The notes: generated from the sequence alone by a model not told the origin. DNA of 64,000 bases from Rosa chinensis (GCF_002994745.2 NC_037094.1:43723139-43787138); one strand, 5' to 3'; positions 1 through 11,800 are shown, counted from the first letter of the stretch. Numbers and translations are program-made.

Positions 1-611
1 ACTAAAGGAAGAATGAGGTAACAACATATAGAGAGAAATGGAACGTACCTTGCTAGGCAGTTTGCTTCATAAAATCAATTTGCATCAGTTGAATAATGTG
101 TATTTCAATTCTGCCAATATTAATTTGCAGTTACAACTTTTCAATTGTTGTGCATGACTTAGTCCCTAAAAGCAATTATATACATTACAACCTAGCAATT
201 ATTTCTACATTAATTTGCATTTTTCAAGATATGGCCTGAAAAGAGTAGGAAGAGCTTTGTGTGAAAAAGGTACTCGGTTTACTCTATAATAACTAACCAC
301 TTGGATTATGATACTTCTTAAGACATGTATTCCTAGCCAAAAGATAAGTGCAAAACCAAAATCCATAGATTACAGGGGGCCTGTACATTCTGCTCTTTGA
401 AAAAGAAAAAGAAAAATAATAATAGGAATAAGAAGAGGACGAAAGAAGAAGAAAAAGATGATACAGCGGACATTTACAGCACCGTGGGACTCAACACTGG
501 TAAACAGAATAGCTTTTGCTCTTCCATAAGAAGCTAAAAGCTTTGCCCATCTTTCTTCTTGAGATGGATTTGCATAGCGGCTTTGATTCTGGGGCAGGTA
601 TGGGATTGTTG
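1..611. other. No gene seen; 3' flank of the U-box pseudogene
   Basis: AT-rich sequence downstream, on the - strand, of the broken U-box gene. Two short overlapping frames at 370-676 have low-complexity ends and no recognisable domain. The stretch may hold the former 3' UTR. Nothing else can be supported. Confidence 0.5.
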
Positions 612-3600
612 TCATTTTGTTTGCAGAGTTGTACCTTCTCCTCCGGAGGTGATTGGTCTCTTTTGTCTAGGCTCACGAAACAGCATTAACAGCTTCTGAG
701 CTTTCTCTTTTCCTCTTGATGTTCTATTAACGGACATCGACACCAATGCAGGAATTACCCCTTCCCGCAGGACCATCTGACTGCATTTCTCATTCCCATT
801 ACACAACATAAAGAGACATGAGACAGCTTGCTCCTGCTCAATGGGTTGTTCAGCCTCCAGAAGTGCTGCTAGTGCACTGATAAGCTTCGTATTTGAAATC
901 ATTTCATCTTTTGCAGAATTACTTGAAGCCAAATTTATCAAAACAGCTATACATTTTTCTGTCCATGAATGTTCACCGGAGTCTGCAAGAAGGGATTGCA
1001 AACCACTGATGATACTGGCTGAAAGAAGATTTGGAATGTTTGAGGGGATGCTAGAAAGGTTGTATAGGGCATGGAGGGCATCAAGCTTGTATTGAGTTTC
1101 AGCATTAGCTTGAAGGAGTTGGGGGACAGCAGGGCTTGCGCCAATTAAAGGCTTGGCTTCTTCAAGGCAGGAGAGATTCAGATAAAGGGCTGCCGCAGGT
1201 CCATGAGAACTGGGATAGGAGATCATTTCCTCCAGCAACGAAATTACCCCTGACGCAAGCATTGTCTCCTTATTTCTGAAGAAATATCAACATTTTATCG
1301 TTATTCATAAATTTCCCAGGACTGGAGAAGTGTGAAATTAAACCAAAAGAATATTACATGTTACTATAAAATTGCACAGCATAGGGACATGCAAAATCTA
1401 AACAGAGAACTAAAAATGTTCATGAACAACTCAAAAGAGGTCAACAGAGATAATCACAATTCACCCCATACTCTTCCTTTATCTCAATCAACAGTCCAAG
1501 CACTCACTAACAACGATTAATCTAGAGTTTGTCTTCCCCCAGCGAGGCATTCTAAGAAGCACATATTAACGCTGATATCATTCCTGCTGAAAAGGTAGTA
1601 TACACTGCCCGCTAAACTGATTGTCAGATATTTTATGGCTTCTCTTATTTTATTTGGGGGAGCAAATGATATCCTTCAACTCATTTTATGGCTTCTCTTA
1701 TTTTTTTTTATGGCTTCACTTTCTCTTACCATGATATCCTTCAACTCATTTGCTTCTCTGGGAATGTAAAACCATTTACAGCCAAGAAAATTATATGAAA
1801 GAAGTAAACCAAGTCCCATCAAAGTTGAAGGACAATGCGAATTCTCTCCCCCATGATTCAATTGCATAACATATGTAGAAAACTATACCCCATGCTGCAC
1901 GCAGCTTTCTTTCTAACAATGTTGCCTCTAATTTTTCAAGCATTTAGTAACCCAGCTATGTAATGATGTTTAATTTGAACTAAAAATATTACCATCCAGA
2001 GCAACTAGTCACATTTTGATTCTTTTAAAGTCTATAAACATTAAAAAACAATACCTGTTATTATTCACAGCAAGATTGAATAGAGCCATAGCTCCACTTT
2101 CTTGAGCCAAAACATTTGCTTCACGCACAGCTGAGTTAAGAAAGCGTAGAAGTGCTTCAACAAACCCATTAGCCCCCATGTACATCCTGGCCTCCTCATC
2201 ATCCTTCAGCAGGAGCCTTATTTACTCCACCACATGCACTTCTTCCTTTAAGTCCTCCCCTTCATTCAAGGCAGTTAAAAGATCCTGATTACTCTCAAAA
2301 GCATGCATCAGGCTCAGATTCTTCTGATGCCAGAGATAGCTCTTCTGTTTCATTTCCGACAGCCTCCTCTATTGTACAACTCTCCTCTATAGGAACCACT
2401 TTAGCACCCTTCAACTTGCAAGAGCCAACACTACCCATAGATTTTGAATTAGCGGACTCAGACTCAGAAAATGCCAGCCTCCAATAGTTAAGGTCAAGCA
2501 ACTCTGGGGAGCCATCGGGAATGGAAATTCCATTCTGTTCTGATCACCAACTAGAAATGAGACCCTTGACACAGTAATTGGGAGTTAAAGAAAGACGACT
2601 CAGCTTTTGTTGAGTCGTTGGGCAGGTACTATGCCCATCGCTAAACCACTTTTCAATGCAAATCCTTTCATATGTTTGACCAGAAGCAATGATGACCGGG
2701 TCACACATAAGCTACAATGATATCGGACACCTCAATTCTTCAGGTGGAAGAGCCATCGATCTGACCTGATTTTCTAGTGTTCTGACTTGTAACTGAAAGA
2801 GGTCTGGAAATTAAAAGAACCAACTTTTGACAGTTGTCGGTCAAATGCTTGACCATTACCCCCAGACCCAGTATCCTCATTAGAACCTTGAACAGTGGGA
2901 GAACAAGGTGCAGAACCCTGTGAATCAATTATCATCCGAGAAATCACTTCTGAAAAACTTGGAGTACGTACTTTCTCATAGGATGCAATAGATAAGCCAC
3001 GATTGAGATTGACTCCTTACGCTTATCTTCCTCAGCACGGGCTCTTTGGATGAGTTTCTTTAGAGCTCTTCTCTCTCCAAGAGCTGCCGTAGAAGACGCA
3101 ATACCAACCTTGATAGCAGCCTGATGAAAAGATTCTGGCTCACTGCAGTTGTCAAAATTTTCTTCCTTGCTGGAGCAGAGCAATTATGTCATCACCAACT
3201 GGCTTCTCTGAGGGATCAAGTGCGAAGACAGTACAGTACACTCAAGTTCACTAAGAACCTCTTGAATCTGGAACAGGTTTGAGAATAATAGTGTTAAAAA
3301 CACCTGTAAGTGACATGCCTAAAGGCAAGAGTAAGAGACAACCATTAAACATCCCACCTTGGAATTATAGCATCACCCAGTTAATTTCAAACAATTTCAA
3401 GTAAGCTAACACTATCAACATGTAAAAAGAATAACCTATGGATAAATTAAGAAGAAAGCTGCCTTTTTTATTGTAGCACTAAACTTATCCGATACAAAGT
3501 TGTATTGGGACCACTAAATGAACATCCAGTTGAACAGCTCAACTCGTTAGACCTCAAGGTTACTAATGGCTGGCATGACCAGTTTACATCTCTTAGTACC

Positions 3601-3820
3601 AATTAGATTACTGACCAACCATCATAACTAATCTAGTACTAGGATATCATAAACATTCAGTTGCAATTACCAGCCCCAGGAAACGCTCACATGGAATTTG
3701 AAGAACAATTACCTGACAACCAATAGATTGTGAAACAATATCTTCATCACGCCTGAGACTATCCATGAGAGCACTTCTTGCCTTCTCAAATTTTGAGAGC
3801 ACATAATCCCCATTTATAGC
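612..3820 (-). pseudogene. PUB45: U-box/ARM-repeat E3 ubiquitin ligase, PUB45-type, disabled
   Basis: Members of this family are plant U-box ubiquitin ligases with an N-terminal UND domain, a U-box that recruits E2 enzymes, and C-terminal ARM repeats. On the - strand three exon pieces can be read: 3820-3713 (UND part, ends SQSIGCQ), 3267-2053 (UND, U-box with PISL...[23 protein letters not shown], first ARM region) and about 1270-612 (ARM repeats, ends at a normal stop). GT donors and AG acceptors are intact at these borders. The frame is broken: a stop in the U-box at 2712-2714 (TAG at a Gln position), a stop at 2544-2546, a stop at 2222-2224 (TAA at a Gln position), and frameshifts near 3210, 3157 and 2298. 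The first coding exon, about 80 residues in relatives, is missing; a Copia LTR begins 29 bp beyond the last exon. The family call is firm from residue-level similarity recalled from known PUB45 proteins; the exact orthologue is not. Confidence 0.9.
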
Positions 3821-3844
3821 CTGAAAGACACAAAAGGGTAAAAG

Positions 3845-3848
<4 letters not shown>

Positions 3849-3887
<39 letters not shown>

Positions 3888-4556
3888 AGACGTAGAGAAT
3901 AGAATGTGTGTATTATTCATCTCACAATGAGGAGCCTTATATAGGACTACATGGGTACACAAAAGGGTAATGCTTAATTACAATTCAATCACTCCTACAA
4001 TTACAACCTATCAATTACCAATCTATAGGGATAGGCACCTATCACTCAATATTTATTTACATGATTATCCACAAATATTTACAACACTCCCCCTTAGATA
4101 TTCCAGGTCAATAGTGTTGCATAGGTTGTGCGCTTCTAAGTTGGCTGGTCAAAAACCTTGCCAATTAATAAAAACTCTGTGGGAAAAAAATAACTTTGGT
4201 CGAAAGAGAAAAAGAGCACAACGCGTTTGAGTGTGGAGTAGCAGTATCACCGCTTTAGAGATAGGTGAAGTCTTCTTATCAGCACCATAAGTAGGTAGTA
4301 TGTCTACGAGAGGGATGCATTAGAGTTGCTACACCAAAACCTTGCCCGGTAAACCCAGTGGGAGAAACCCATGGTCGAAGGGAAAAGATGAGCAAATGCA
4401 TATATATGTCCAATCAAAGCATCTTCAGGATGTAGTATGCTAAAGATGTGCCTTGTTAAAACCTTTCCAGATAACAAAACCCAGTGGGACAAAATAACCC
4501 TGGACGAAGGACAAAAAGAGTACACGATGGTCAAGTGAGTATGCTTCAAGATACTC
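3849..4556 (-). repeat. Ty1-copia LTR relic
   Basis: Read on the - strand this holds an LTR: it starts next to a polypurine tract (AGGGGGAG, about 4554-4561), contains a TATATAAGG promoter box near 3940, and ends in a (CT)n run at 3884-3850 before TCA-like terminal bases. The stretch with 'actccccctt' and repeated 'aaaaccttgcc...gtgggaaaaa' motifs is typical of Copia LTRs in plants. It lies directly 3' of the RNase H relic. The (GA)17 run at 3850-3884 is a microsatellite at its end. Boundaries are approximate and no target duplication could be confirmed. Confidence 0.65.
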
Positions 4557-4561
4557 CCCCT

Positions 4562-5036
4562 GAAAATAACATTTCAGGTAATCCAGATAGTTTATGTCGA
4601 CCAATACCTTGGACATGCTTCTGGAATGTAGACTTTGGTACTGACTTGGTGAAGAGGTCTGCATGATTGTCTTCAGATCAAGTCTGCTTAACTTCAATCT
4701 TTTGATGCTTCTTGTTGCTGATTGAAGAAGAACTTTGGTGCAATATGTTTGGTGTTGTCTCCTTTGATGAAACTCATCTTCATCTGCTCGATGTAAGCAG
4801 CATTATCCTCATAGATAATGGTCGGTTCATCAATGGTGGAATGCAGTCCACATGTGCTTCGATTATGCTTTGTAACGACTCTTAGCCATGTACATTCCTG
4901 CTTTGTGAAGAGCCAGTATTTCAGCATAATTCGAAGAAGTAGCAACAAGGGTCTATTTCGTAGACCTCCAAGAAATTGTAGTATTCCTAATGGTAAAGAC
5001 ATAACCAGTTTGGGAATGTGCCTTGTGCGGGTCTGA
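4562..5036 (-). pseudogene. Ty1-copia RNase H C-terminal fragment
   Basis: The - strand encodes the last part of a Copia polyprotein: residues such as ECTWLRVVTKH, CGLHSTIDEPTIIYEDNAA and KGDNTKHIAPKFFF are the conserved RNase H end of Ty1-copia Pol. The start lacks everything upstream (gag, protease, integrase, reverse transcriptase). A frame break follows KFFF, after which the typical tail (LFTKS..., read around 4640) resumes in another frame. With the LTR at 3849-4556 it forms a 5'-truncated element. It cannot be functional. Confidence 0.85.
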
Positions 5037-5234
5037 TAGATAGTTACAAAAGAGGTTACAAAAGAAATGAAGTTACCTTGTGAAAACCACCAAAACCAAA
5101 CTTCTCCTAAGTTTTGATACCAGTACTACTCATCTGTGTGCTTTGCATGACAATGCAGAAAATGTATGCTCATGACCTCTACTTTTTTACCTGTTTCCTT
5201 TTGGTTACTGAATTTGAAGTGGTCTGGTTTACAG

Positions 5235-6150
5235 GTCTCTTCAATTCGTGCCAGCAAATCAGATGATAAAAGGCTTTCCATATTCACAGGAACTAAAACT
5301 CTTCACTTGCGTTGTTTATCTAGAGAGGACAGAGCTGCATGGATTGAGGCATTGCTGGCTGCTAAAGATCTTTTCCCCAGAGTTTTGTCAAGCAATGATT
5401 TAGTGCCTTCAGAAGATATAGTTGTTTCAACAGAGAAGTTACGATTAAGATTGGCACATGAGGGAGTTGGTGAGCCAGTTATCAAAGACTGCGAGTCAAT
5501 TATGCTTTTAGAAGTCTCAGAGCTGCAAAACCAGTTGAAGGCTCTTCAGAGTAAACATGTTATGTTGTTAGACACATTGAGACAATTGGAGGTATTTCTC
5601 ATCCTCTTCCGGTTAAAATTCAAATGCATGCAGTCATTGTTATGGCATGCATTTCCTTGCTCAAATTCGGCTTTGATTACATTGCATCCATATGGGTGGA
5701 TGCTTGCTAGAGTGAAAAGTCAAACCCAGTTAAATTTTTGTTTTGCAGACAGAGAAAATAGAGCTGGAAACTACAGTAGTGGACGAAACAAAGAAGCGTG
5801 AGTCATACTGCAGTCAGGGCAATAGGAGACATAGTGGTTAGTTATCTTTTGCATTTCCATTATCTTTATACCTTGTTGAACTCAATGTTTAAAATTGATT
5901 CCATGTTCCGTGGAGACTATTTCAAAAGTATCCATTGTGTACTTGATTATTAAATTTGATCATCTTCTGTTCTCTCCATGCCACGGATTTTTATTCCGTC
6001 ATGTCAGAGGGCAGTGGAACTGATTCTGATGCAGAAAATGAAAGTCAAGATGGAGGAGATGTTGAAACAGATGAAGATGAAGGAACATACTTTGATACTT
6101 ATGATATTTTGTCTTCATATGCTTTAAGAAGTGCATACTACCGGAGTAGA
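5235..6150 (+). pseudogene. Oxysterol-binding protein-related (ORP1C/1D-type) gene fragment
   Basis: ORPs carry lipids between membranes using an N-terminal PH domain and a C-terminal OSBP domain. Three exons are readable: 5235-5591 (second half of the PH domain, TKTLHLRCLSREDRAAWIEAL, then a helical segment ending LLDTLRQLE), 5749-5836 (TEKIELETTVVDETKKRES) and 5987-6150 (acidic linker, FYSVMSEGSGTDSDAENES). The first PH exon and the whole OSBP domain are absent, so the fragment has lost its lipid-binding module. The third exon would need an acceptor at 5985-5986, where the bases are GG rather than AG. It is bounded by a Copia relic on the left and an Athila-like derivative on the right. Introns are retained, so it arose by DNA duplication or deletion, not retroposition. 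Confidence 0.85.
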
Positions 6151-6266
6151 GAAGGTTTGCGGTTTAGCACACAATAGATATTCCTTCCGTTCATTTTTAA
6201 TGCGCTGGGTATGGTGAGAATAATTCATAATTCATTTTTAATTCGTTCATTATTCCTTCCCAGTTT

Positions 6267-6606
6267 TGATAGGAGCATTTTAATGCGATGTTTTAATAGT
6301 TATTTCCTCATATTTTACTTAGTTATTTTTTAAATAAATCAGTTTTGATGTAGTTTTTATTTTTAGGTGCACTGAAGCAAATGAAGAGGAAATGAGCTTA
6401 AAGGTATATGATCGAGAAGCAAAAGAAACGTGGAAAATGACAAAAGGCAAGACATAAGGATGCAGAAATGAGTTTACATGAAGAAATGAAGTTTTCTTGG
6501 TCCAGCCAGGAAATCCTGGTCCGACTAGGAATTCCAGTCAAAGTAGGAATCCTGGGTCAACTAGGAAACTTGTTCGGAGAAATGAATAAAATGGCTAAAA
6601 AATGCA
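6267..6606 (+). repeat. Truncated 5' LTR of Athila-like derivative
   Basis: Begins TGATAGGAGCATTTTAATGC, like the LTR at 7363, and follows that LTR closely for 340 bp through 'ggctaaaaaatgca'. Then it jumps to sequence that belongs downstream of pol. The rest of the LTR, the primer site and all of gag-pol are missing. The junction is at 6606/6607. Confidence 0.8.
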
Positions 6607-7362
6607 TTAGGCCATTGTATTTGACCTCTTTAGGGTTCTGACGTTTTGTATGCCTTGGTGGATTTATAGAAGTCTCTCTACTTCAACATAAGCTCTACTA
6701 GGTTTTTAGGATACTTTGTGAAATTCCTTATCGTTTGCTTCTTCAAACCTTGAGCATTGGCCCCATTTCAACCTTTATTAAGACCTTTTTTATCCTTAAG
6801 ATGTGATAGTCTTTGATCTGTGGAGATGAGTTATAAGAGTTTAACCTATGGCTTGGGTCTATTTGTGCAAGTAATTGATATCTTTCATGAGATCTTAAAA
6901 ATTATATTCACAAAGTGCATTTTGTTTCTTATATATGTGAGCTATTTGATTGCCTCAAAATATTTTCTCTCACATATACTTGAGTGATTATAAGCTTTTA
7001 AGCATTGCCATAAATCTGAGAGAAGAAAGAGTGGACATATATACCTTGTGAGGATATGAATCATACTTATCTGAAATATGCTGTGCTCCATCCCATCACT
7101 ATTGTTACAACTAGGTCCTACTTATTTATATGTGGATTATACGTTTGAATTACTCTCGAATATCTAAATATTGATTATTGATTGAGTGCTAATCTTGATG
7201 TTATGAAAGTAAGAGATTTCTGAGAAAAAAGTTTAAGGGTGATAGAGTCATTGTATGTTGTAACGTCTTTGTCTTTTCTTTGTTTAAGTTTTCATTGAGT
7301 ATAAGTTTGTGTCGTTGTTTTGATTTTGCTAAGGGACTAACAAAAACTAAGTGTGGGGAATT
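6607..7362 (+). mobile_element. 3' internal remnant of Athila-like element with polypurine tract
   Basis: Non-coding sequence matching, in opposite orientation, the post-pol region of the complete element at 24534-25300 (shared blocks around the hatched phrases 'gcttgggtc', 'gagatgagttataagag', 'cacatatacttgag'). It ends in the polypurine tract AAGTGTGGGGAATT directly before the 3' LTR. No open frame. Confidence 0.75.
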
Positions 7363-9429
7363 TGATAGGAGCATTTTAATGCAATGTTTTAATAGTTATT
7401 TCCTCATATTTTACTTAGTCATTTCCTCAAATAAATCAGTTTTAATGTAGTTTCTATTTTTAGGTGCATTGGAGCAAATGAAGAGGAAATGAGCTTAAAG
7501 GCATATAAGAAGCAAAAGAAACGTTGAAAATGATAAAAGGCAAGGCACAAGGATGCAAAAATGAGTTGACATGAAGAAATAAAGTTTTCCTGGTCCGACC
7601 AGGAATCCTAGCCAAAGTAGGAATCCTAGGTCAACTAGGAAACTTGTTCGGAGAAATGAAAAAAATGGCTAAAAAACGCAGAGTCCTAGTTGGACTAGGA
7701 AACCTACTCCTGTAAGGAAAATGAATCCTAATGACATTAGGAGTCCTAGTTGATCTAGGAAAGTAAAAGAAGATTCTGGAAAGTTCAAGAACATTTCATG
7801 TGAAGAGTCCTTGTTTGAGGCTAGGAAACCTGAGAGTACTAGGAGACCATGTGGCTTCAAGATTACTCAATAAAGCTCAAGATTCTTCTAGAATACTTTG
7901 GGATTTTCAGCAATTGAAGAAACCTAGTTGCTCTAGGGCTTTTGGGACGTAAAAGGAGTATTTTTGGTGGATAAATACATGCTTTGGCATGAAAAAAAAG
8001 AAAAATTCAAGAAGGGGACATTTTGGCTACATTCTTTGAGGTCCACACTTCATCCTTGGCCGAAATTGAAGAGATAAAATCAGAAAAATCCATGAAAATT
8101 AGGCAAAATTAATTTCCCTAAAATCAAGGTGTTATTTTGAAGGCTTCTCATTGGTTGTATGACACAAGAAGGATGACATGGAATTATTTGATTGGCTAAT
8201 GCTGTGTGGATTAATCAGATATTTCCTAGAAATTAAAAGAAGGATCCAGAAGTGTCCTAGACATCTCCTATATATAAATGCACCTTCGACTCCTCATTGA
8301 TTCATTCCTTCATTCTTTTCTCAATGCCAAAAATTCTCTCAATTCTCTAGTCTTCAGAATTCAGTGTCTTCAACAAAGAGGAGGAGAAGAAGAAGTCGTG
8401 AGCCTCCCTTGCCACCATCCTTCCACCTTGGACCGTGATATTGAAGCCTTTCTTTCAAGATTCAAGTTCAACTTCTCAAGCTCTTCATCATCCACTCCCT
8501 TCACGGTGTAATTCAATCTTTATTCCTGTAACCTCTTTTGGTTTTCTTTGTTTTGAATTTATGAACAATGATTTCTAGTTAACATATACGTTAAGGGAAA
8601 AGTTTAAAGCTCGTCTTTATGTTTTGAAATAAATTTCGATTTCTATTTGTGATATCTGTGTTGCTTGTGTGAGTTTGCTCAATTGGTTTTGTGTGATTGA
8701 AATCTTTTATGTGTTAATCTTAATTGGTTCGAAACTTTTAGGATTTGCATATAATTGGTTCTAGATTTAGGTTAACAATTCACCTAATAGTTTTGTAACT
8801 CTAAATCAAAAGTAGTAAAGGCATTGGGAAAAAGTAGAAATCAATTTAGGAGGATTTCAAGTAGATGAACTTTTTCATGCTAGGTTGTGCACTCAAGTTG
8901 TCATAATTTCTTTGTTCTTCATGCATTGAATATGTTTTGAGAAGGTAACTTGTTAGACTATGATTGCATGTTCAATAAGGTTAATTTAGGTGCTTTCACT
9001 TAGATGAATTATTCAAGGAAAGTAAAATATGGGAAATCATTTGCTTCTTAACGTTTCACATGATCAACATGTTTTTCATGATATAGATAATCAACTATAG
9101 AAATTGTAATTAGATTTCATTCATATGATTGTGGTTTTGATCTTTGTTCCTTGCATTCCACCCTTGTATATGTATTTTTACATTTTCTTTGTTTTATTTA
9201 TTTTAATTTTTGATTTTATAATCCTAAAACCCCTTTATATGTGCTTACTTGTATATATTTCTGTTCTTTGTTTTATTTTCGTAAATAATACCTCATACTT
9301 ATATTAATTCTTTATTTATTTATGCAATTACAGGTGTACTCTCAATCTCCGGCTTGAATGATCCCTATTTATCATATACTAACGATGATATTTTACGGGG
9401 TTAAATTGTGTGCTACTTTTAGCATGTCA
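7363..9429 (+). repeat. 3' LTR of Athila-like derivative (2067 bp)
   Basis: Starts TGATAGGAGC after a polypurine tract and ends GCTACTTTTAGCATGTCA, giving TG...CA termini. A TATATATAAATG promoter box lies at about 8266. The solo LTR at 59322-61399 is the same family in inverse orientation, with matching ends. The left part (7575-7760) carries many CCTAG/CTAGG inverted motifs. Flanks of the composite (AGTTT before 6267, TAAGA after 9429) do not match, so no target duplication is visible. Short frames inside are not genes. Confidence 0.85.
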
Positions 9430-10144
9430 TAAGACTTCAGATTTGCATTTTATTTGTGACAAGATTTCCGATGATTATATAGGATTTGAGCTTGAGAGTG
9501 ATTTGAGATAAATGCTTTTCATTGGATTTTTGTTATGATTTATGAATGATCGGGTTATTGTTGAACTATGGATATTATGTTTATTGATGAAATTATTTTA
9601 TATTTGTGGTGATAATAATTGTTTCGGTTGGATGTATGATGTTGTTCGAGACCGTAGAAGAAAAGGGATGGACTAATGGTCTTAGTTTGAGGCACCAGGA
9701 GAGAGGGGATGAGATATCGACCATTGTTGAAGTTCAAACACCAGTAGAGAGGTGATGAATTTGTGACCGACACTGTTATTGAGATTCCAAGACAGAAGGG
9801 ATGGACTAGTGGTCGATATTATTGTAGTGGCACCATGAGAGAAAGGATGAACTGGTGGCCAATTTGACTTTTGATTTGAGATATGTAAGTTATGATTGTA
9901 TGTTATTGAGATTTTGATGACTGATTATTATATATGTCTTTTTAATTGAACCAAGCGGCCACCCAGTGAGTTCTACGGGTATTGTCAACCTAGTAGCTAC
10001 TTGGTGAGAGTGAAGTACTATTGACTTAATTTTATTTATCTTATTTCCAGTTTTAATAGTTCTTCGGTTATCATGGATTATCTTATCCTGTAATTTGGTG
10101 GTTGAGATTTAAAGGTTGTGACCCAAATGTATTTTAGTTAGAGT
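9430..10144 (+). repeat. Degenerate Gypsy LTR/leader with short tandem repeats
   Basis: Non-coding sequence before the gag relic. Between about 9649 and 9850 there are five diverged units of 40-50 bp, each with a 'gaga(g)gg(g)atga' core and a 'ggtc(g)a' half. The segment is likely LTR or untranslated leader of the element whose gag follows. Boundaries are not visible. Confidence 0.5.
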
Positions 10145-11017
10145 GTGAAATGCGCAGAGAATATCGAGCAAGTTGCTAATTCAGAAGAGATCACTCGATC
10201 ACAGCATAGTAGGCTGGCCCCATCTGTGAATGCTCAAACTACACCACTACTACAACAGATACAGAACTTGGAAGAAAGGGAACGCCGAGTGGAGGCAGCA
10301 CCACAAAACATCAAGCCAATGTCAGATTTCACTACGTGTCTGGAGCTGTTCAATCAGCGAATTCTACAATCAGTAGGCATTCCCGCCCTGAAACCTCTAA
10401 AAATAGCTCAATATTCAGGGAACTCAGACCGCTTCACCTATTTACAGTATTTTGAATCCGCCAACTGGGGTAAGTACCACAATGATGTTGTTAGCTAACA
10501 TTTTTTTCAAGAGACCTTAGCTAGAGTGACCACAGGTTGGTTCTACGAACTACCCTAGAGATTGATCAATTTATTCCATGAACTGCAAGATGCTTTCTTA
10601 ACATAGTTTGAGCTGATGGCTGACAGTATTCAGGACTCCAGTCAATTGTTTAAGATTTTTCAAGCGAATGATGAGTCCGTCCACTTATATGTGACTCGAT
10701 GGAGGAAAGCTGCTTCTCAGTGCATGAACCGAGACAAGGGAGTGGCCACGATAGCTTTCAAGCGAGGCATACAGAAAAACAAATTCTTATACAACTTGAA
10801 CGCGGAGATAGTCACACTTACATACGACGAGCTGATGAAGAGGGCCATATTCCATGCCAATACTGAATACAACACATAAGGCAACAACCCTCCACCACCC
10901 CCTCGAGTCTCTCAAACTACACAACCCGCACCCAACCATACTTTCCCTCAGCGAAACAACAGGAAGCACGAGTGGCCAAAGGACCACCAGCTAGACAAGC
11001 GTCCACGTAATAGGTAG
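10145..11017 (+). pseudogene. Gypsy Gag pseudogene with in-frame stops
   Basis: One continuous reading frame encodes a retrotransposon Gag core (QDAFLT...FELMADSIQDSSQLF, then VTRWRKAASQC), interrupted only by stops at 10496-10498, 10556-10558, 10604-10606 and 10877-10879. The last three fall where relatives have Gln (CAA/CAG to TAA/TAG), the signature of cytosine deamination in methylated silent elements. A basic Pro-rich tail continues to about 11017. No protease or reverse transcriptase follows. Confidence 0.85.
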
Positions 11018-11432
11018 TATCATAACTCCTACTACTTCTGTGCAGCTTCTCCCTCATCAAAAGTACATGTTCCTGATGAGGACCTTTCTTGATCGAGGAC
11101 TCCTTGGTCGGCCCAGTGAGAGGCCAGCTAAAATGATGAAACGCGTGTCCGTACATGGACACCTTGCTTCAATAGAAACTCCCCAATCAAGAAAACCCTC
11201 TTACTTGGGGACTTGTTAGTATGCCCACTTGCGGAGCGTATAGTCTCATGCTCGTGCGAAGACTTTTGGAATCCCCACATAGGATGGATAATGACTCAAT
11301 AAAAAAAGAGCACGCGTTTGTACACATTGGCTAGCGGATGTCTCCAAGTCGAGTCAACTTGATAGCTTGCTTGGACCCAAGCTATCCTTGACACCTACAT
11401 AAAAGGGTCTCACTCCTATTCTCGAGTTATCG
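11018..11432. repeat. Unassigned repeat-like sequence
   Basis: No open frame or recognised domain. A 'cataaaagggtct' box near 11398 resembles an LTR promoter region, but neither end is visible. It is probably element debris. Confidence 0.3.
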
Positions 11433-11800
11433 CACTACAACAAAACCCGGCTTTAATGACCACCGTAATGGTCATTGAAAACAGACAATTTGGTCACTGA
11501 ATATCATTAGTGACCAAATATTGTTAGTCACTAAGTGGTCAGTATAGACTCGTCACTAATTCTATTTAGTGACCAAAGTATGGTTGTTGGTCACTAATAT
11601 GAAAGGACTAATGAAAAGTATTAATGACTAAGATTATTTGGTTACAAATCATGAACGCATTAGTAACCATAAAGTTCCTCACTGAAAATAACAGATCTGG
11701 TCACTAAAACACATGATATGGTCACTAAAGCCTAAGTCACATGCTTATATAGTGACCAAACTTTAAGGCCACTAAAGTTTTGGTCACTAGAAGAAAAAAA
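11433..11800 (+). mobile_element. CACTA-like transposon terminus with subterminal repeats
   Basis: Starts CACTACAACAAAA, the terminal motif of plant En/Spm (CACTA) elements. It is followed by at least nine copies, in both orientations, of a GGTCACTAA / TTAGTGACC motif, as expected for transposase-binding subterminal arrays. No transposase frame is found nearby and the opposite end was not identified, so it may be a non-autonomous or broken copy. A LINE sits just inside. Confidence 0.65.

Noticed and set aside
9125..9307. 60-codon hydrophobic frame
   Set aside because: T-rich LTR sequence gives a Phe/Ile/Leu-rich translation. The same occurs in the inverted copy at 59347-59616.
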